64,000 bases of DNA from Cytobacillus massiliigabonensis (GCF_900199725.1 NZ_LT904902.1:120084-184083), one strand, 5' to 3'; shown: positions 17,573 to 27,106, counted from the first letter of the stretch. Program-made: numbers and translations. Notes: generated by a model not told the origin, from the sequence alone.

Positions 17573-18814
17573 CTATGCTTCAGTATTAAGAAGTGCCTCT
17601 TCAAATGTGTGGGTAAATTCATCGTTTGCCTGTTGTTCCTTGTGTTCTTCTCTTGGCTGCTGCCTTTCCTGTCCTTGCTGCTGCTCACGGTGAAACGTAC
17701 GTTCCTGTCCAGTAAACTGTTGAGAGATTTCCACTCTTTCAATTTGGATGTTTTGTGAACTAAACACCTGCTTTAAACCATTAAGCTGTGATTCCATCAT
17801 ATCCTTTGCAACAGAGGTAGATGTTAGGATTTTGGCAATGATCATCGAATCCTTTTGAATCAATTCAATTCGAAGGGAACCTAAGTGTTCCGGATTTAAT
17901 TTAATAAAAAGCTTTTGTGTCCCACCATTATTGATAAATTTACTTTTCGAAAGAATCGATTCAAACTGTTCGATTAACTGTTCGGCTGAAACAGGTCTTT
18001 GTGTACTTGTCGTCAGCATCAATTGTTCTGGTTTTGAAAGTTGTTGAAATGAAAGAAATCCATGATGAATCGAATCCGCTTTATTTAAGACTTTCATCAT
18101 GCTCTCAACATTACCTTCAGAGGAAGCATTTTTGCTGTTTAATTCTTGTACAAGATTACCGAACGTTTTTTGTAAATATTCTTCTCTGCTAGCTTGAGCT
18201 GTTAATTTTAATTCAAGCTTATCTTGGATACTTTTTATTAAATCTTTTAATCTCATATCATTACCGAATGAATCTTGTTGGGAGGCCAATAAATCAAACA
18301 GCTTTATAAATTTCATTGCTTGGCCAAATTCTTTATCAGGTACAAGATTAACATTTTTAATTGGTAGCGATGTGATGGTTTGAAATAGGGATAGTATTGC
18401 TTCAGTTATATTTTCTTCAGGATTCTCAGACTTTAAACTATTCTCTCCACTAGTTAATTGATAATAAAGCTTCGTTAGAACCTGAAAAAGCTCTTCAGCA
18501 GACAAATTTAATTGCCCTTCAATAAGAGAAACGACATCAACATCATTTTGAAGCATAGTTTCCCCTAATAATTCACTGCCATTATCAAGATCAAGAATGT
18601 CATTTATTTGCAAATACTGAACGAGTCCAGCAAGCTCTTCACCCGTAAGTTCATTAACTTCCTCAGTCACTGTTAGTCTTTCTGAAGAATGTGAAGCTCC
18701 AGCCATCATATTTGCAATTACTGCTGAAAAACTTTTCGTACTTTTTTCCGAAGTTACGTTCGCTCCTGACGTCTGTATGAGGGAATTGATTGTTCCTAAG
18801 CTTGCTATTTCCAC
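17573..18814 (-). CDS. fliK: FliK, flagellar hook-length control protein
   Basis: A protein of about 413 residues. The N-terminal two thirds are poorly conserved, consistent with a molecular ruler. The C-terminal Flg_hook domain is visible at about 285-370 (KLFIKLNPEHLGSLRIEL, AKDMMESQLNGLKQVF). The tail is rich in Gln, Glu and Arg. It is exported and acts on FlhB to end hook growth. The longest frame starts with TTG at 18832, but the GTG at 18814 lies just after AAGGGGGGTGAAAAA and is the better start. The ylqG product (37722-39641) carries a related C-terminal domain. Confidence 0.93.
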   Translation of the reverse strand: MEIASLGTINSLIQTSGANVTSEKSTKSFSAVIANMMAGASHSSERLTVTEEVNELTGEELAGLVQYLQINDILDLDNGSELLGETMLQNDVDVVSLIEGQLNLSAEELFQVLTKLYYQLTSGENSLKSENPEENITEAILSLFQTITSLPIKNVNLVPDKEFGQAMKFIKLFDLLASQQDSFGNDMRLKDLIKSIQDKLELKLTAQASREEYLQKTFGNLVQELNSKNASSEGNVESMMKVLNKADSIHHGFLSFQQLSKPEQLMLTTSTQRPVSAEQLIEQFESILSKSKFINNGGTQKLFIKLNPEHLGSLRIELIQKDSMIIAKILTSTSVAKDMMESQLNGLKQVFSSQNIQIERVEISQQFTGQERTFHREQQQGQERQQPREEHKEQQANDEFTHTFEEALLNTEA

Positions 18815-18843
18815 TTTTTCACCCCCCTTCAATAATAGATTAC

Positions 18844-19446
18844 CTACTCACTTTCTGCGATGTCTGCTGTCAAAAGCTTCGTGTATCTTGCAGCTTCCTC
18901 AGGTTCCATTTTCTCCATAATTTCTGCAAGTGTATCCGACTTTAGATTTGTTAATATTTCTAACGCTTCCGTCTCACTCATTTGTGAAAGGATAGGAGCT
19001 GCCTTTTTTGCCGAAATCGTCTCGTATGTTTTGACAATATCTTTGAAGGCCCGTTTATTTTCTTCTTTTATTGCAGTCAGCTCATCTATTTCTTCCTGGA
19101 GTCGTTCCTTTTCAAGTTCAACACGGGAAATTTCCTGATCCTTGCTCTCTAAATCCGTTTCTAGCTTTATAATCTTCGCTTCACGGTCTTTAATTTCCGC
19201 TTCAAGCTCAATCATTTTTGTTTCAATATCCTTCGCTGATTCGGAAGCATCATCTGAAATAGCTGATGAAATAAATGGAATTTTTTGTCCGTATTCCTTT
19301 GTTAGTTCAAAAACATTGTAACCAAGATAAGTCATTGCAATTAGGGCAACCGTTATAGCAGCTAACAGCGGAATTAAGACAACATATATGAAGGTTTGAA
19401 ATTTTGAAGTTTTTTTCGATTCTAATTCTTCTGTAACTTTGTCCAC
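18844..19446 (-). CDS. ylxF: MotE-like protein (YlxF), flagellar-operon membrane protein
   Basis: A 200-residue protein with one N-terminal transmembrane helix (around YVVLIPLLAAITVALIAMTY), a long coiled coil (about 70-140, rich in Glu and Lys) and a C-terminal MgtE-N-like domain (ILSQMSETEALEILTNL, IMEKMEPEEAARYTKLL). Proteins of this architecture between fliJ and fliK are called YlxF or MotE-like; MotE in other bacteria is a stator chaperone. Its role in Bacillus is not established to my knowledge. The start is GTG at 19446 with a GGTGAAAG site. Confidence 0.85.
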   Translation of the reverse strand: MDKVTEELESKKTSKFQTFIYVVLIPLLAAITVALIAMTYLGYNVFELTKEYGQKIPFISSAISDDASESAKDIETKMIELEAEIKDREAKIIKLETDLESKDQEISRVELEKERLQEEIDELTAIKEENKRAFKDIVKTYETISAKKAAPILSQMSETEALEILTNLKSDTLAEIMEKMEPEEAARYTKLLTADIAESE

Positions 19447-19454
19447 GCTTTCAC

Positions 19455-19898
19455 CTAACTTCCCCGGCTCATATATTGCTGGATCGAGATATCATCCATT
19501 TGTTTTCCTTCCAGCTGCTTCATATTTTCAGTAAAATTCATAAAATCTTTTTCTTTAATCTTTTCATATTTCTTTACTTCGATATTCTTTTCCATCAGCT
19601 TTTCTTGATAAAAATTCATATGGTTTCTTGCATTCATAACAATTTGCTGATAATGAATAATTGTTTTTTCAAGATTAAATATAAAATGCTGATGGTGTCT
19701 CATTTCCTGAACAGGTATTCCATTCACAAGTCTTTCGGATTGGAAGCTTTCAAGATCTTCTTTTTTCTTTAGAAGTCCATATAACTTTTCTGCAGCCTCT
19801 TCGAATTTTTTGACTGCCTGACTATACACATTAAAGGCTTCATCTTTTTCTCTTTCTTTAATAGAAAGAATTTTTGCGAATTTATACTGATACTGCAC
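19455..19898 (-). CDS. fliJ: FliJ, flagellar export chaperone/ATPase stalk
   Basis: A 147-residue all-helical protein forming an antiparallel coiled coil, the central stalk of the FliI ATPase and escort of chaperones. The N-terminal YKFAKILSIKEREKDEA and the long charged helices are typical. The start is GTG at 19898, with AAAGGAGAG upstream. It follows fliI by 5 bp, as expected. Confidence 0.92.
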   Translation of the reverse strand: MQYQYKFAKILSIKEREKDEAFNVYSQAVKKFEEAAEKLYGLLKKKEDLESFQSERLVNGIPVQEMRHHQHFIFNLEKTIIHYQQIVMNARNHMNFYQEKLMEKNIEVKKYEKIKEKDFMNFTENMKQLEGKQMDDISIQQYMSRGS

Positions 19899-19903
19899 GA
19901 AAG

Positions 19904-21220
19904 TTACTCTCCTTTCCCTACTAGACTATATAACTGCTGTATACTTTCCTGAAATGAGATCTTTTCATGTGTCGCCTGTTTCAAGAACGAAATAATTGTC
20001 GGATAGAGTCTGATTGCTTCATCAATATCCATTGAGGAGCCTTTTTTGTATGCACCAATATTAATTAAATCCTCAGAATTTATATACGTGCTTAGTACTT
20101 CCCGCAGCTTTTCCGCAGATTTCACATGATTTGAATCTACGATATTATTCATGACCCTGCTGACACTTTTAAGCACATTAACAGCCGGATACTGTCCTTT
20201 ATTTGCTAAAGTACGATCTAGAACAAAGTGACCGTCTAAAATCCCGCGAACTGTATCCGCAATAGGCTCATTCATATCATCGCCATCAACTAAAACAGTA
20301 TAAATGGCAGTAATCGAACCCTTTTCATTTGTTCCAGTTCTCTCCAAGAGCTTCGGGAGAATGGCAAATACAGAAGGTGTATATCCCTTTGTTGTTGGCG
20401 GTTCACCAATCGCCAGACCAACTTCCCTTTGTGCCATTGCCACCCTTGTCACCGAGTCCATCATCATCATGACATTCAAGCCTTTATCTCGAAAATATTC
20501 GGCAATTGCTGTAGCAGTAAATGCCCCTTTTATTCGCATTAATGCAGGCTGATCTGATGTGGCAACAATAACTATTGATCGGCTCAAACCTTCTGGCCCA
20601 AGATCTTTTTCTATAAATTCCCGTACTTCTCTTCCACGTTCTCCAATTAGTGCGATAACATTCAAATCTGCCGTCGTATTCCGAGCGATCATTCCGAGCA
20701 ACGTACTTTTCCCAACACCGCTTCCAGCAAATATCCCCACGCGCTGACCAATTCCAATTGTTAGCAGACTATCAATCATACGAACACCTACTTCAATTGG
20801 TGAAGAAATAGGCGGTCTTTGAAGTGGATTTGGCGGATCCTGGTCTGTTGGAACAGACGAAAGTCCTTTCGGCAGCGCTGAACCATCTAGTGGCTGCCCA
20901 ACTGAATCAAGAACTGAACCAATTAACCCTGCACCAATTTTTATTTCTAAGGGCTTTGAAGTAGCCTCTACTAAGCTGCCAGGAGAAATATCATTGATGG
21001 TTGTATAAGGCATTAAAATGACATCTTCATCCTTGAACCCTACTACTTCAGCCTTTATGATTCTTTTCCTTTTATGTCCAACATGGATATAACAAACATC
21101 TCCAATGGAGCTTTCCGGACCTTGAGATTCAATCATCAATCCGATAACTCGCTTCACTCGCCCATATCGTTTAAATGTATCCAATTGGTCAATTTCTTCA
21201 ATTAAATCAGCAAGCTCCAT
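19904..21220 (-). CDS. fliI: FliI, flagellum-specific export ATPase
   Basis: A 438-residue homologue of F1-type ATPase beta subunits that unloads export substrates. Walker A is GIFAGSGVGKSTLLG, Walker B lies in LNVMMMMDSVTR, and the GERGREVREF segment with its catalytic Glu is present. The length is normal. The start ATG at 21220 follows GGGTGAATAAGAA. It lies between fliH and fliJ. Confidence 0.97.
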   Translation of the reverse strand: MELADLIEEIDQLDTFKRYGRVKRVIGLMIESQGPESSIGDVCYIHVGHKRKRIIKAEVVGFKDEDVILMPYTTINDISPGSLVEATSKPLEIKIGAGLIGSVLDSVGQPLDGSALPKGLSSVPTDQDPPNPLQRPPISSPIEVGVRMIDSLLTIGIGQRVGIFAGSGVGKSTLLGMIARNTTADLNVIALIGERGREVREFIEKDLGPEGLSRSIVIVATSDQPALMRIKGAFTATAIAEYFRDKGLNVMMMMDSVTRVAMAQREVGLAIGEPPTTKGYTPSVFAILPKLLERTGTNEKGSITAIYTVLVDGDDMNEPIADTVRGILDGHFVLDRTLANKGQYPAVNVLKSVSRVMNNIVDSNHVKSAEKLREVLSTYINSEDLINIGAYKKGSSMDIDEAIRLYPTIISFLKQATHEKISFQESIQQLYSLVGKGE

Positions 21221-21223
21221 TTC

Positions 21224-21991
21224 TTATTCACCCTCTAGCAAATCGATAAGCTTTTGCTTTATTTCTTCTAGCTGACTATCAATGCTTGCGTCAATTCTTC
21301 CATTTTCAGACTCTATTAAACAGCTTGTTTCGAATAAATCATCGTCTGGATAGATATAGAAATCAATATCTTTTGGAAACAATGCCATAATCTCTTCTTT
21401 ATTTGCCAATAGAAAATCATAGTGAACTGGGTGAACATGAAGCTGAACTTCTTTATTATCTCTCGCTTCTTTCAATGCTCGTCTAACAATAGATAAAAAT
21501 TCCTCTTCATTTTCCTGCAATGTCTTCCCAAGAATTTTACTAGCAACTTTTAATCCAAGCTCCAGGATGGTTCTCTCTGACGAATCCACGTGCATTCGGT
21601 AATCCCTTTTAGCTGAATCCACTACTGCCTGTGCCGATTGGATTACTTCGTGAAACTCATCGTAGCCTGACTGGCGCCCTTCCTCTATGCCTTGGGTAAA
21701 ACCAGAATTGCGTGCTAGTTCAGCTATTTCTGCCTTTTCCATTTCAAAGGCTTGTCTCTCTTCCTCTAATTGTTCACGAAGGGAATCTGCTTCAAACTGA
21801 GCGTTGACAATAATAGATTCTGCCTGCTTTTCTGCTTCATTTAGCATCATTCGTATCTGTTTTTCTGTATCGATCGGTGTAAATTCTGGTTCCTCTTTCA
21901 GATTCAATGGCTCCAAAACCTTAATCGAAATAACCTTCTTTTCATTCTGTACGGAAGGAGCCCATCCATTACCTTTGATGAGCCTAGACAA
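21224..21991 (-). CDS. fliH: FliH, negative regulator of the FliI ATPase
   Basis: A protein of about 255 residues with a charged helical middle segment (about 50-130, rich in Glu and Gln) and a C-terminal domain like the peripheral stalk of F-ATPases (ILELGLKVASKILGKTL). It binds FliI and FliN/FliY. The open frame extends to 22024, and an ATG at 22000 exists but lies only about 2 nt after the GGAGGAG site. The TTG at 21991 is 9 nt away and is chosen; it overlaps the fliG end. The exact start is uncertain by up to 11 codons. Confidence 0.88.
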   Translation of the reverse strand: MSRLIKGNGWAPSVQNEKKVISIKVLEPLNLKEEPEFTPIDTEKQIRMMLNEAEKQAESIIVNAQFEADSLREQLEEERQAFEMEKAEIAELARNSGFTQGIEEGRQSGYDEFHEVIQSAQAVVDSAKRDYRMHVDSSERTILELGLKVASKILGKTLQENEEEFLSIVRRALKEARDNKEVQLHVHPVHYDFLLANKEEIMALFPKDIDFYIYPDDDLFETSCLIESENGRIDASIDSQLEEIKQKLIDLLEGE

Positions 21992-23000
21992 TAATATCAT
22001 CTCCTCCGCCACGGGCAACAACAATTTCTCCGGCTTCCTCTAGACGACGGATAATCGCAACAATTCTTGATTGTGCCTCTTCAACATCTCTAAGTCTGAC
22101 AGGACCCATAAACTCCATTTCTTCTTTAAAGGTATCAGCCATTCGAGTAGACATATTTTTAAATAGAATATCCTTCACTTCATCACTAGAAACTTTAAGT
22201 GAAAGCATTAAGTCTTCGCTCTCACAATCACGAATAACTCTTTGGATTGCACGGTTATCAAGCGTTACAATATCTTCAAATACAAACATTCTCTTTTTAA
22301 TTTCCTCTGCCAGTTCTGGATCTTGTATTTCTAATGCATCCAAAATTGTACGCTCCGTCGAACGATCAACACCATTAAGAACATCCACAACTGCTTCAAT
22401 CCCACCAGTTTGTGTGTAATCCTGCGTAACCGTTGCAGAAAGCTTTCTTTCTAATATTTGTTCTACTTCATTAATAATTTCTGGAGAAGTACTATCCATC
22501 ACAGCAATCCTGCGGGCGATATCTGCCTGCATTTCCTGTGGAAGCTCTGATAAAATTTGCCCTGCCTGTGCCGCATCTAAATAAGATAAGATTAGTGCGA
22601 TTGTTTGAGGATGCTCATTCTGAATAAAGTTTAATATTTGAGCTGGATCCGCTTTCCTCGCAAAATCAAATGGCCTAACCTGTAAGGATGAGGTCAATCG
22701 ATTAATAATAATGGCTGCCTGTTCATTTCCTAGCGCTTTTTCTAGGACTGTTTTTGCATAGCCAATCCCGCCTTGAGAAATATAATCCTGTGCTAATGCA
22801 ATATTATGGAACTCCTCAAGAATTTCTTCCTTAGCCTGTGAATCAACCTTTCGAACACCAGAAATCTCTAAAGTTAGTTTTTCAATCTCTTCTTCACTTA
22901 AATGTTTATAAACAGAAGAGGCTACCTCAGGACCAAGGGAAATTAAAAGGATGGCTGCTTTTTGCTTGCCAGTTAATTCTTTCTCATCTCTTTTTGCCAC
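21984..23000 (-). CDS. fliG: FliG, flagellar motor switch/torque protein
   Basis: A 338-residue protein with three armadillo-like domains. The N-domain binds FliF (KQKAAILLISLGPEVAS), the middle domain carries the EHPQTIALIL segment, and the C-domain has the torque helix charged residues (MSTRMADTFKEEMEFMGPVRLRD). The length is normal. The start is GTG at 23000, behind AGGGGGAATGAATT. It lies between fliF and fliH. Confidence 0.97.
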   Translation of the reverse strand: MAKRDEKELTGKQKAAILLISLGPEVASSVYKHLSEEEIEKLTLEISGVRKVDSQAKEEILEEFHNIALAQDYISQGGIGYAKTVLEKALGNEQAAIIINRLTSSLQVRPFDFARKADPAQILNFIQNEHPQTIALILSYLDAAQAGQILSELPQEMQADIARRIAVMDSTSPEIINEVEQILERKLSATVTQDYTQTGGIEAVVDVLNGVDRSTERTILDALEIQDPELAEEIKKRMFVFEDIVTLDNRAIQRVIRDCESEDLMLSLKVSSDEVKDILFKNMSTRMADTFKEEMEFMGPVRLRDVEEAQSRIVAIIRRLEEAGEIVVARGGGDDIIV

Positions 23001-23012
23001 AATTCATTCCCC

Positions 23013-24599
23013 CTAATCTTCAGCAATCCATGTACGCAACAGTTTTGCAAAGTCCTCTGGTTTTTCCTTAGCCATTTTCTCTAACTGTTTCTTTCTCATT
23101 GTGCTTTCAGTTTCATGTTCTTCATTTACGTCTGGAACATGCAGCAGTTCTTCCTGAATAGCCATTTCTTCTTCCTCTTGGACACGTTTCTTTTTCGCTC
23201 TAATAAATAGGAAAATAAGCAGTGCAATAATAACTAATAGAATTCCGCCTACAATGTATGCCCATAATGGAAGCAGCGGTTTTGATTCATCTGGGAACTC
23301 AACTTTTCCATTGAAAGGCTGAACAGATACAACAACTTTTTCATTGATCTCCTCATCTGTAAGTTCTCCATTATTTGCTTGCTTATCAATAGTTGTCCGT
23401 ACAATTGTTCCAAGAATTTTCGTAATATCATCTATTCTTTCCTGTGGAAGCTCTCCATCCTCAGGAGGATTTACCATCACCTGAATTCCTAAATCTCTAA
23501 CTTTATATGGACTTTCAACAATTTCCTTGCGGATTTTATTTACTTCATTATTAATTGTTTCTTCAATTCTCTCGTAATCCCCATTTGCACCATTGCCTTC
23601 AAGATAACTAGAACCAAGGGCATCACCTGGGTCCTCCCCCTGTGGAATGCCGCCTGCAGCATCTCCATTTCCGGTAAAGGTTTCGGTAATTTTATGTGCA
23701 CTGATTGCAATGCCTTCCATATCCTCTTCATTAACAGGAGTAACAAGATTCTCTTCTCGATTTTCTTGTGTAAAATCAATATCTGTTGAAACAGATACAA
23801 CAACATTTCCAGGACCCATTAACGTTCCAAGCATATTTTGTACTTGGCGCTGAACATCCTTCTCGATTTGCTTCTTAATTTCATGCTGTGAAGCAAATTG
23901 GGAACCCGGTGTGGAATTTTCTGTATTTTTCAGATCAAAATACTCAAAATTCTGATTTGTTATGACGATATTATCAGTGGGTAAATTAGGAATGCTTTTG
24001 GATACTAAATGATATAATGCCTGAATTTGAGATTCTTCAAATTGATAGCCAGGCTTAGTGTTTAAAACGATAGATGCAGAGGCTGCTTCAGAAGGGTCAC
24101 TGACAAAAATACCTTTCTCAGGTAAATTAATCATTACTTTCGCATCCTGGACGCCGTCAATCCCCTTCATAAGATTGGATAATTCTGATTGCATCGCATC
24201 AAGTTTTAATACGTTAAATTCATTTTCTGTCATACCAATTCCAGCATTTTGGCTAAAAAACGAGTAATCAATGCTTCCTGATTTCGGAATTCCTTCGGCC
24301 GCTAATTCTACTTTAAGTGTATCCACTACTTCTTCTGGTACTTTTATCGTAGACCCGCCATCTGTGATTTCAGATTGTATCCCCCTGCCGTCCAGATTTT
24401 CTTTAATTGTGCCTGTTTCAGATGGAGACAGATTGCTATAAAGTGGAACTAACGTTGTTCTTGTAGAAAAAAAGGATATTAATGCGATTAATACAATTAA
24501 TAAAAGAGTGGAACCAAAAAGCATTATTTTTTGCTTTTTGGTTCGGCTGCTAAAATATTCTTTCACTTTATCAAAATATTTTCGAAACGATTCTTTCAT
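23013..24599 (-). CDS. fliF: FliF, flagellar MS-ring protein
   Basis: A 528-residue protein forming the MS ring in the membrane, the base of the flagellum. It has two transmembrane helices, near the N-terminus (IMLFGSTLLLIVLIALISFF) and near the C-terminus (LWAYIVGGILLVIIALLIFL), with the ring-building motifs between and a C-terminal FliG-binding peptide (EDFAKLLRTWIAED). The frame can be opened at 24626, but the ATG at 24599 follows GGGGGATTAAG and fits the family. A 140-bp spacer before it contains nothing I recognise. Confidence 0.96.
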   Translation of the reverse strand: MKESFRKYFDKVKEYFSSRTKKQKIMLFGSTLLLIVLIALISFFSTRTTLVPLYSNLSPSETGTIKENLDGRGIQSEITDGGSTIKVPEEVVDTLKVELAAEGIPKSGSIDYSFFSQNAGIGMTENEFNVLKLDAMQSELSNLMKGIDGVQDAKVMINLPEKGIFVSDPSEAASASIVLNTKPGYQFEESQIQALYHLVSKSIPNLPTDNIVITNQNFEYFDLKNTENSTPGSQFASQHEIKKQIEKDVQRQVQNMLGTLMGPGNVVVSVSTDIDFTQENREENLVTPVNEEDMEGIAISAHKITETFTGNGDAAGGIPQGEDPGDALGSSYLEGNGANGDYERIEETINNEVNKIRKEIVESPYKVRDLGIQVMVNPPEDGELPQERIDDITKILGTIVRTTIDKQANNGELTDEEINEKVVVSVQPFNGKVEFPDESKPLLPLWAYIVGGILLVIIALLIFLFIRAKKKRVQEEEEMAIQEELLHVPDVNEEHETESTMRKKQLEKMAKEKPEDFAKLLRTWIAED

Positions 24600-24739
24600 C
24601 TTAATCCCCCGGTTATTCTGTCTCATATTAGGCTTTCTAATAACCGCAAATTATTAGTTTTACGCATATTCAAGAAACCTATCATTGCTCATTTCTCCAT
24701 TAAGTCCCAACAACTCAACAAAGAACTAGAGTTACTCAA

Positions 24740-25051
24740 TTAAACTTGCATTCTCATTGTTTCTTGGTATGCTTCAATCACTTTATTGCGAATCTCTAAT
24801 GTGGCTTGCATGGCTACACTTGCCTTTTGAGAAGCAATCATCACTTGGTGCAAATCAATATTTTCGCCATTAGCAAGCTTTTCCGTTGTTTTGTCAGATT
24901 GGACCTGCAGTTCATTTACTTTATCAATAGATTCCTTTAAAACGGACGAAAAGCTCTTTTGTGCTTCGTATGGTGTACTAGCATGAATTTTATTTTCAGT
25001 TTGAGGTTTCAACACGTGAGCTGCAGATGTGACTGATCCGATATTAATCAT
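24740..25051 (-). CDS. fliE: FliE, MS ring-rod junction protein
   Basis: A 103-residue exported protein linking the MS ring to the rod. The conserved C-terminal part (HQVMIASQKASVAMQATLEI, RNKVIEAYQETMRMQV) is intact. It follows flgC by 14 bp and has its own Shine-Dalgarno, consistent with the usual flgB-flgC-fliE start of the operon. Confidence 0.96.
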   Translation of the reverse strand: MINIGSVTSAAHVLKPQTENKIHASTPYEAQKSFSSVLKESIDKVNELQVQSDKTTEKLANGENIDLHQVMIASQKASVAMQATLEIRNKVIEAYQETMRMQV

Positions 25052-25065
25052 TTATCTTTTCCCCT

Positions 25066-25524
25066 TTACTTGCCGATTTCAAGTGCCTTCATCATCATGC
25101 CTTTAGATGCATTAAATACGGTTACGTTCGCTTCATATGATCTTGTAGCACTAATTAAATCTACCATTTCCCGTAAAGGATCAACGTTTGGAAGTTCAAC
25201 ATACCCTTCATCATTCGCATCAGGATGTTCTGGATTATAAACAAGCTTGAATGGTGTTTCATCTTCGACTATCTTTGTTACTTTCACACCATTGCCAACA
25301 GAACCATCCGAATGCTTATTCATGGCTACGTTTAAAAAGTTCGAAAATTGACCTTCTTTTGGCTGAAGGACAACGGACTTCCGTTTATATGGCTGCCATT
25401 CTCCATTTACATAATTCGCTCTAGTTGAATCAACATTGGCCATATTAGAGGAGATGACATCCATACGTAAGCGTTGTGCAGAAAGTGCTGAGGCAGTATT
25501 ATTCATGCTATGAAAAATCGACAT
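25066..25524 (-). CDS. flgC: FlgC, flagellar proximal rod protein
   Basis: A 152-residue rod protein. The N-terminal helix (NNTASALSAQRLRMDVISSN, then MANVDSTRANY) and the C-terminal helix (VDLISATRSYEANVTVFNAS) mark the family. It is exported through the type III gate and polymerises on FlgB/FliE. It is separated by only 2 bp from flgB, and its start ATG at 25524 is preceded by AGAGGAGG. Confidence 0.97.
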   Translation of the reverse strand: MSIFHSMNNTASALSAQRLRMDVISSNMANVDSTRANYVNGEWQPYKRKSVVLQPKEGQFSNFLNVAMNKHSDGSVGNGVKVTKIVEDETPFKLVYNPEHPDANDEGYVELPNVDPLREMVDLISATRSYEANVTVFNASKGMMMKALEIGK

Positions 25525-25526
25525 CT

Positions 25527-25922
25527 TTATTTACCTCCTCTGATGACATTTTGTAAGCTAGAGAACTTTCCGCTGATTCTTTCAATCAATGCATTGTAAT
25601 AAATTTGGTTTGTAGCTAAATCAGCCATTTCATTATCTACATCTACACTGTTCCCATTTTCATTAAATGAAACATTCTTCTTCGTTACAATACCCTTACT
25701 AGACGGTTCACTAATATTAAATTCATAATGTCTGCTATCTGTACGGTAAGCTGACACTCCTTGATTAACAGCCGTCTGAAGTGTTTCTTTAAAACTAACA
25801 TCCTTCGCTTTATATCCAGGAGTAGCTTCATTTGCGATATTTTGCGAGATTACTTTTTGTTTAAGAGAAGAATAGTTTAACCCGTTTTCAAGGGTTGTTA
25901 TTGTATTAGAAAACAACTTCAT
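25527..25922 (-). CDS. flgB: FlgB, flagellar proximal rod protein
   Basis: A 131-residue rod protein and first gene of the fla/che operon. The SQNIANEATPGYKAKDVSF motif and the C-terminal DNEMADLATNQIYYNALIER helix are typical. The start ATG at 25922 follows a GAGGTG site. The roughly 400 bp upstream contain the promoter and the palindrome listed separately. Confidence 0.97.
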   Translation of the reverse strand: MKLFSNTITTLENGLNYSSLKQKVISQNIANEATPGYKAKDVSFKETLQTAVNQGVSAYRTDSRHYEFNISEPSSKGIVTKKNVSFNENGNSVDVDNEMADLATNQIYYNALIERISGKFSSLQNVIRGGK

Positions 25923-26016
25923 ATATGCACCTCATTTTTATTCAATTGATTGTAAGTATATTAATTAATAATGTATTTTTTGATGATTATCCGCATATTT
26001 TGTCGACCTATAGTAC

Positions 26017-26045
26017 ATTGTAAAGAAAATGAAATAATATGTCCA
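26017..26045 (-). promoter_or_regulatory. Sigma-A type promoter of the fla/che operon
   Basis: Minus strand: -35 TGGACA at 26045-26040, a 17-nt spacer, and -10 TACAAT at 26022-26017. Each hexamer differs from consensus at one position. Transcription would begin near 26010, giving an 88-nt leader before flgB. Downstream, at 25994-25987, GCGGATAA resembles the sigma-D -10 box (GCCGATAT), but I see no TAAA at the right distance, so a sigma-D promoter is not called. In B. subtilis the operon has both promoters and is repressed by CodY; no clear CodY box is visible here. Confidence 0.7.
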
Positions 26046-26105
26046 TGCACAATAGAATACTTTTAACAGGACATTCGACCCATTTTTATTATAAATTGCT
26101 AGAAC

Positions 26106-26125
26106 GATTTCTTGTACAGGAAATC
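26106..26125. promoter_or_regulatory. 20-bp near-perfect palindrome upstream of the fla/che promoter
   Basis: The sequence GATTTCTTGTACAGGAAATC is an inverted repeat with a single non-complementary pair either side of the TGTACA centre, and AA/TT complementarity continues just outside. It lies about 65 bp upstream of the -35 box of fla/che. The core CTGTACAA recurs about 45 bp away, near 26161. The shape suggests an operator for a dimeric regulator, but I do not recognise the motif as a CodY, LexA, CcpA, Fur/PerR or TnrA site. The rest of 25923-26272 is AT-rich and otherwise featureless. Confidence 0.4.
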
Positions 26126-26272
26126 ATTGTAAATAATTGCGATTTTTCGAACATATTATTCTGTACAAACGGATTTTACATATGTTTACACGATTCTTTT
26201 TCCTTTTTATTGGTTCTTTTGTATCGAGCATTATTTACTATATTTGGTTTGCGTATTGTAATGGTCTTGTAA

Positions 26273-26308
26273 TAAAAAAACGCCAACTTGTCGAAAGTTG
26301 GCGTTTTT
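26273..26308 (-). terminator. Rho-independent terminator of codY
   Basis: Minus strand: a stem AAAAACGCCAACTT / AAGTTGGCGTTTTT around a five-base loop, with a run of seven T on the 3' side. It lies 18 bp after the codY stop and separates the xerC-hslVU-codY unit from fla/che. Confidence 0.92.
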
Positions 26309-26326
26309 CAATGTATATTAATAAAA

Positions 26327-27106
26327 TTAGTTAGATTTTAATTTTTCAAGTTCAAATAAAAACTTGTCATTAAGAACCTTAATGTAAGTTCCCTTCATAC
26401 CTAAGGAACGTGATTCAATAACACCGGCACTTTCTAATTTTCTAAGGGCATTTACTATAACAGATCTCGTAATTCCTACACGATCAGCGATCTTTGAAGC
26501 AACAAGCAAGCCTTCTTTGCCGTTTAATTCTTCAAAAATATGTTCAATTGCTTCTAGCTCACTGTAAGATAGTGAACTAATAGCCATTTGTACAACCGCT
26601 TTACTGCGAGCTTCTTCCTCGATCTCTTCTGCTTTTTCACGAAGAATTTCCATTCCTACTACTGTTGCACCATACTCAGCTAGGATTAAATCATCATCGT
26701 GGAACTGTTCCTTCAATCTTGCTAGAATAAGCGTACCAAGACGATCTCCTCCGCCAATAATTGGAACAATTGTTGTTAAACCATTGCTGAAAAGTTCCTT
26801 ATTTTCGATAGGGAATGCAGTATATTCACTGTTTACATCAAGGTTTGAAGATGTTTCCTGAATGTTGAAAAGGCTATTTGTATATTCTTCAGGAAATTGA
26901 CGATCCTCAAGCATTTTTTTCATTCGTTCATTTTCAATTTGCTGGTTAGCAGCATAGCCTAAAAGTTTTCCTCTTCTGCTCACAACATAAATATTTGCTT
27001 CAATTACATCGCTTAAAATTTCAGCCATTTCTTTAAAGTTTACTGGTTTACCCGCTGCTCTTTGTAACATTGCATTAATTTTTCTTGTTCTTGTTAATAA
27101 ATCCAT
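26327..27106 (-). CDS. codY: CodY, GTP/branched-chain amino acid sensing global repressor
   Basis: A 259-residue DNA-binding protein that senses isoleucine/leucine/valine and GTP. The N-terminal GAF domain ([21 protein letters not shown]) and the C-terminal winged helix with recognition segment [20 protein letters not shown], then [20 protein letters not shown], are intact. The length is the same as in B. subtilis. The ATG at 27106 follows AGGAGGAAGAAAG. It is last in the xerC-hslV-hslU-codY unit and lies directly before the fla/che operon, one of its known targets in B. subtilis. Confidence 0.98.
   Translation of the reverse strand: MDLLTRTRKINAMLQRAAGKPVNFKEMAEILSDVIEANIYVVSRRGKLLGYAANQQIENERMKKMLEDRQFPEEYTNSLFNIQETSSNLDVNSEYTAFPIENKELFSNGLTTIVPIIGGGDRLGTLILARLKEQFHDDDLILAEYGATVVGMEILREKAEEIEEEARSKAVVQMAISSLSYSELEAIEHIFEELNGKEGLLVASKIADRVGITRSVIVNALRKLESAGVIESRSLGMKGTYIKVLNDKFLFELEKLKSN

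Noticed and set aside
25987-25994. Sigma-D promoter for fla/che at GCGGATAA
   Set aside because: The -10 box matches 6 of 8 bases and no TAAA lies 14-16 nt upstream.
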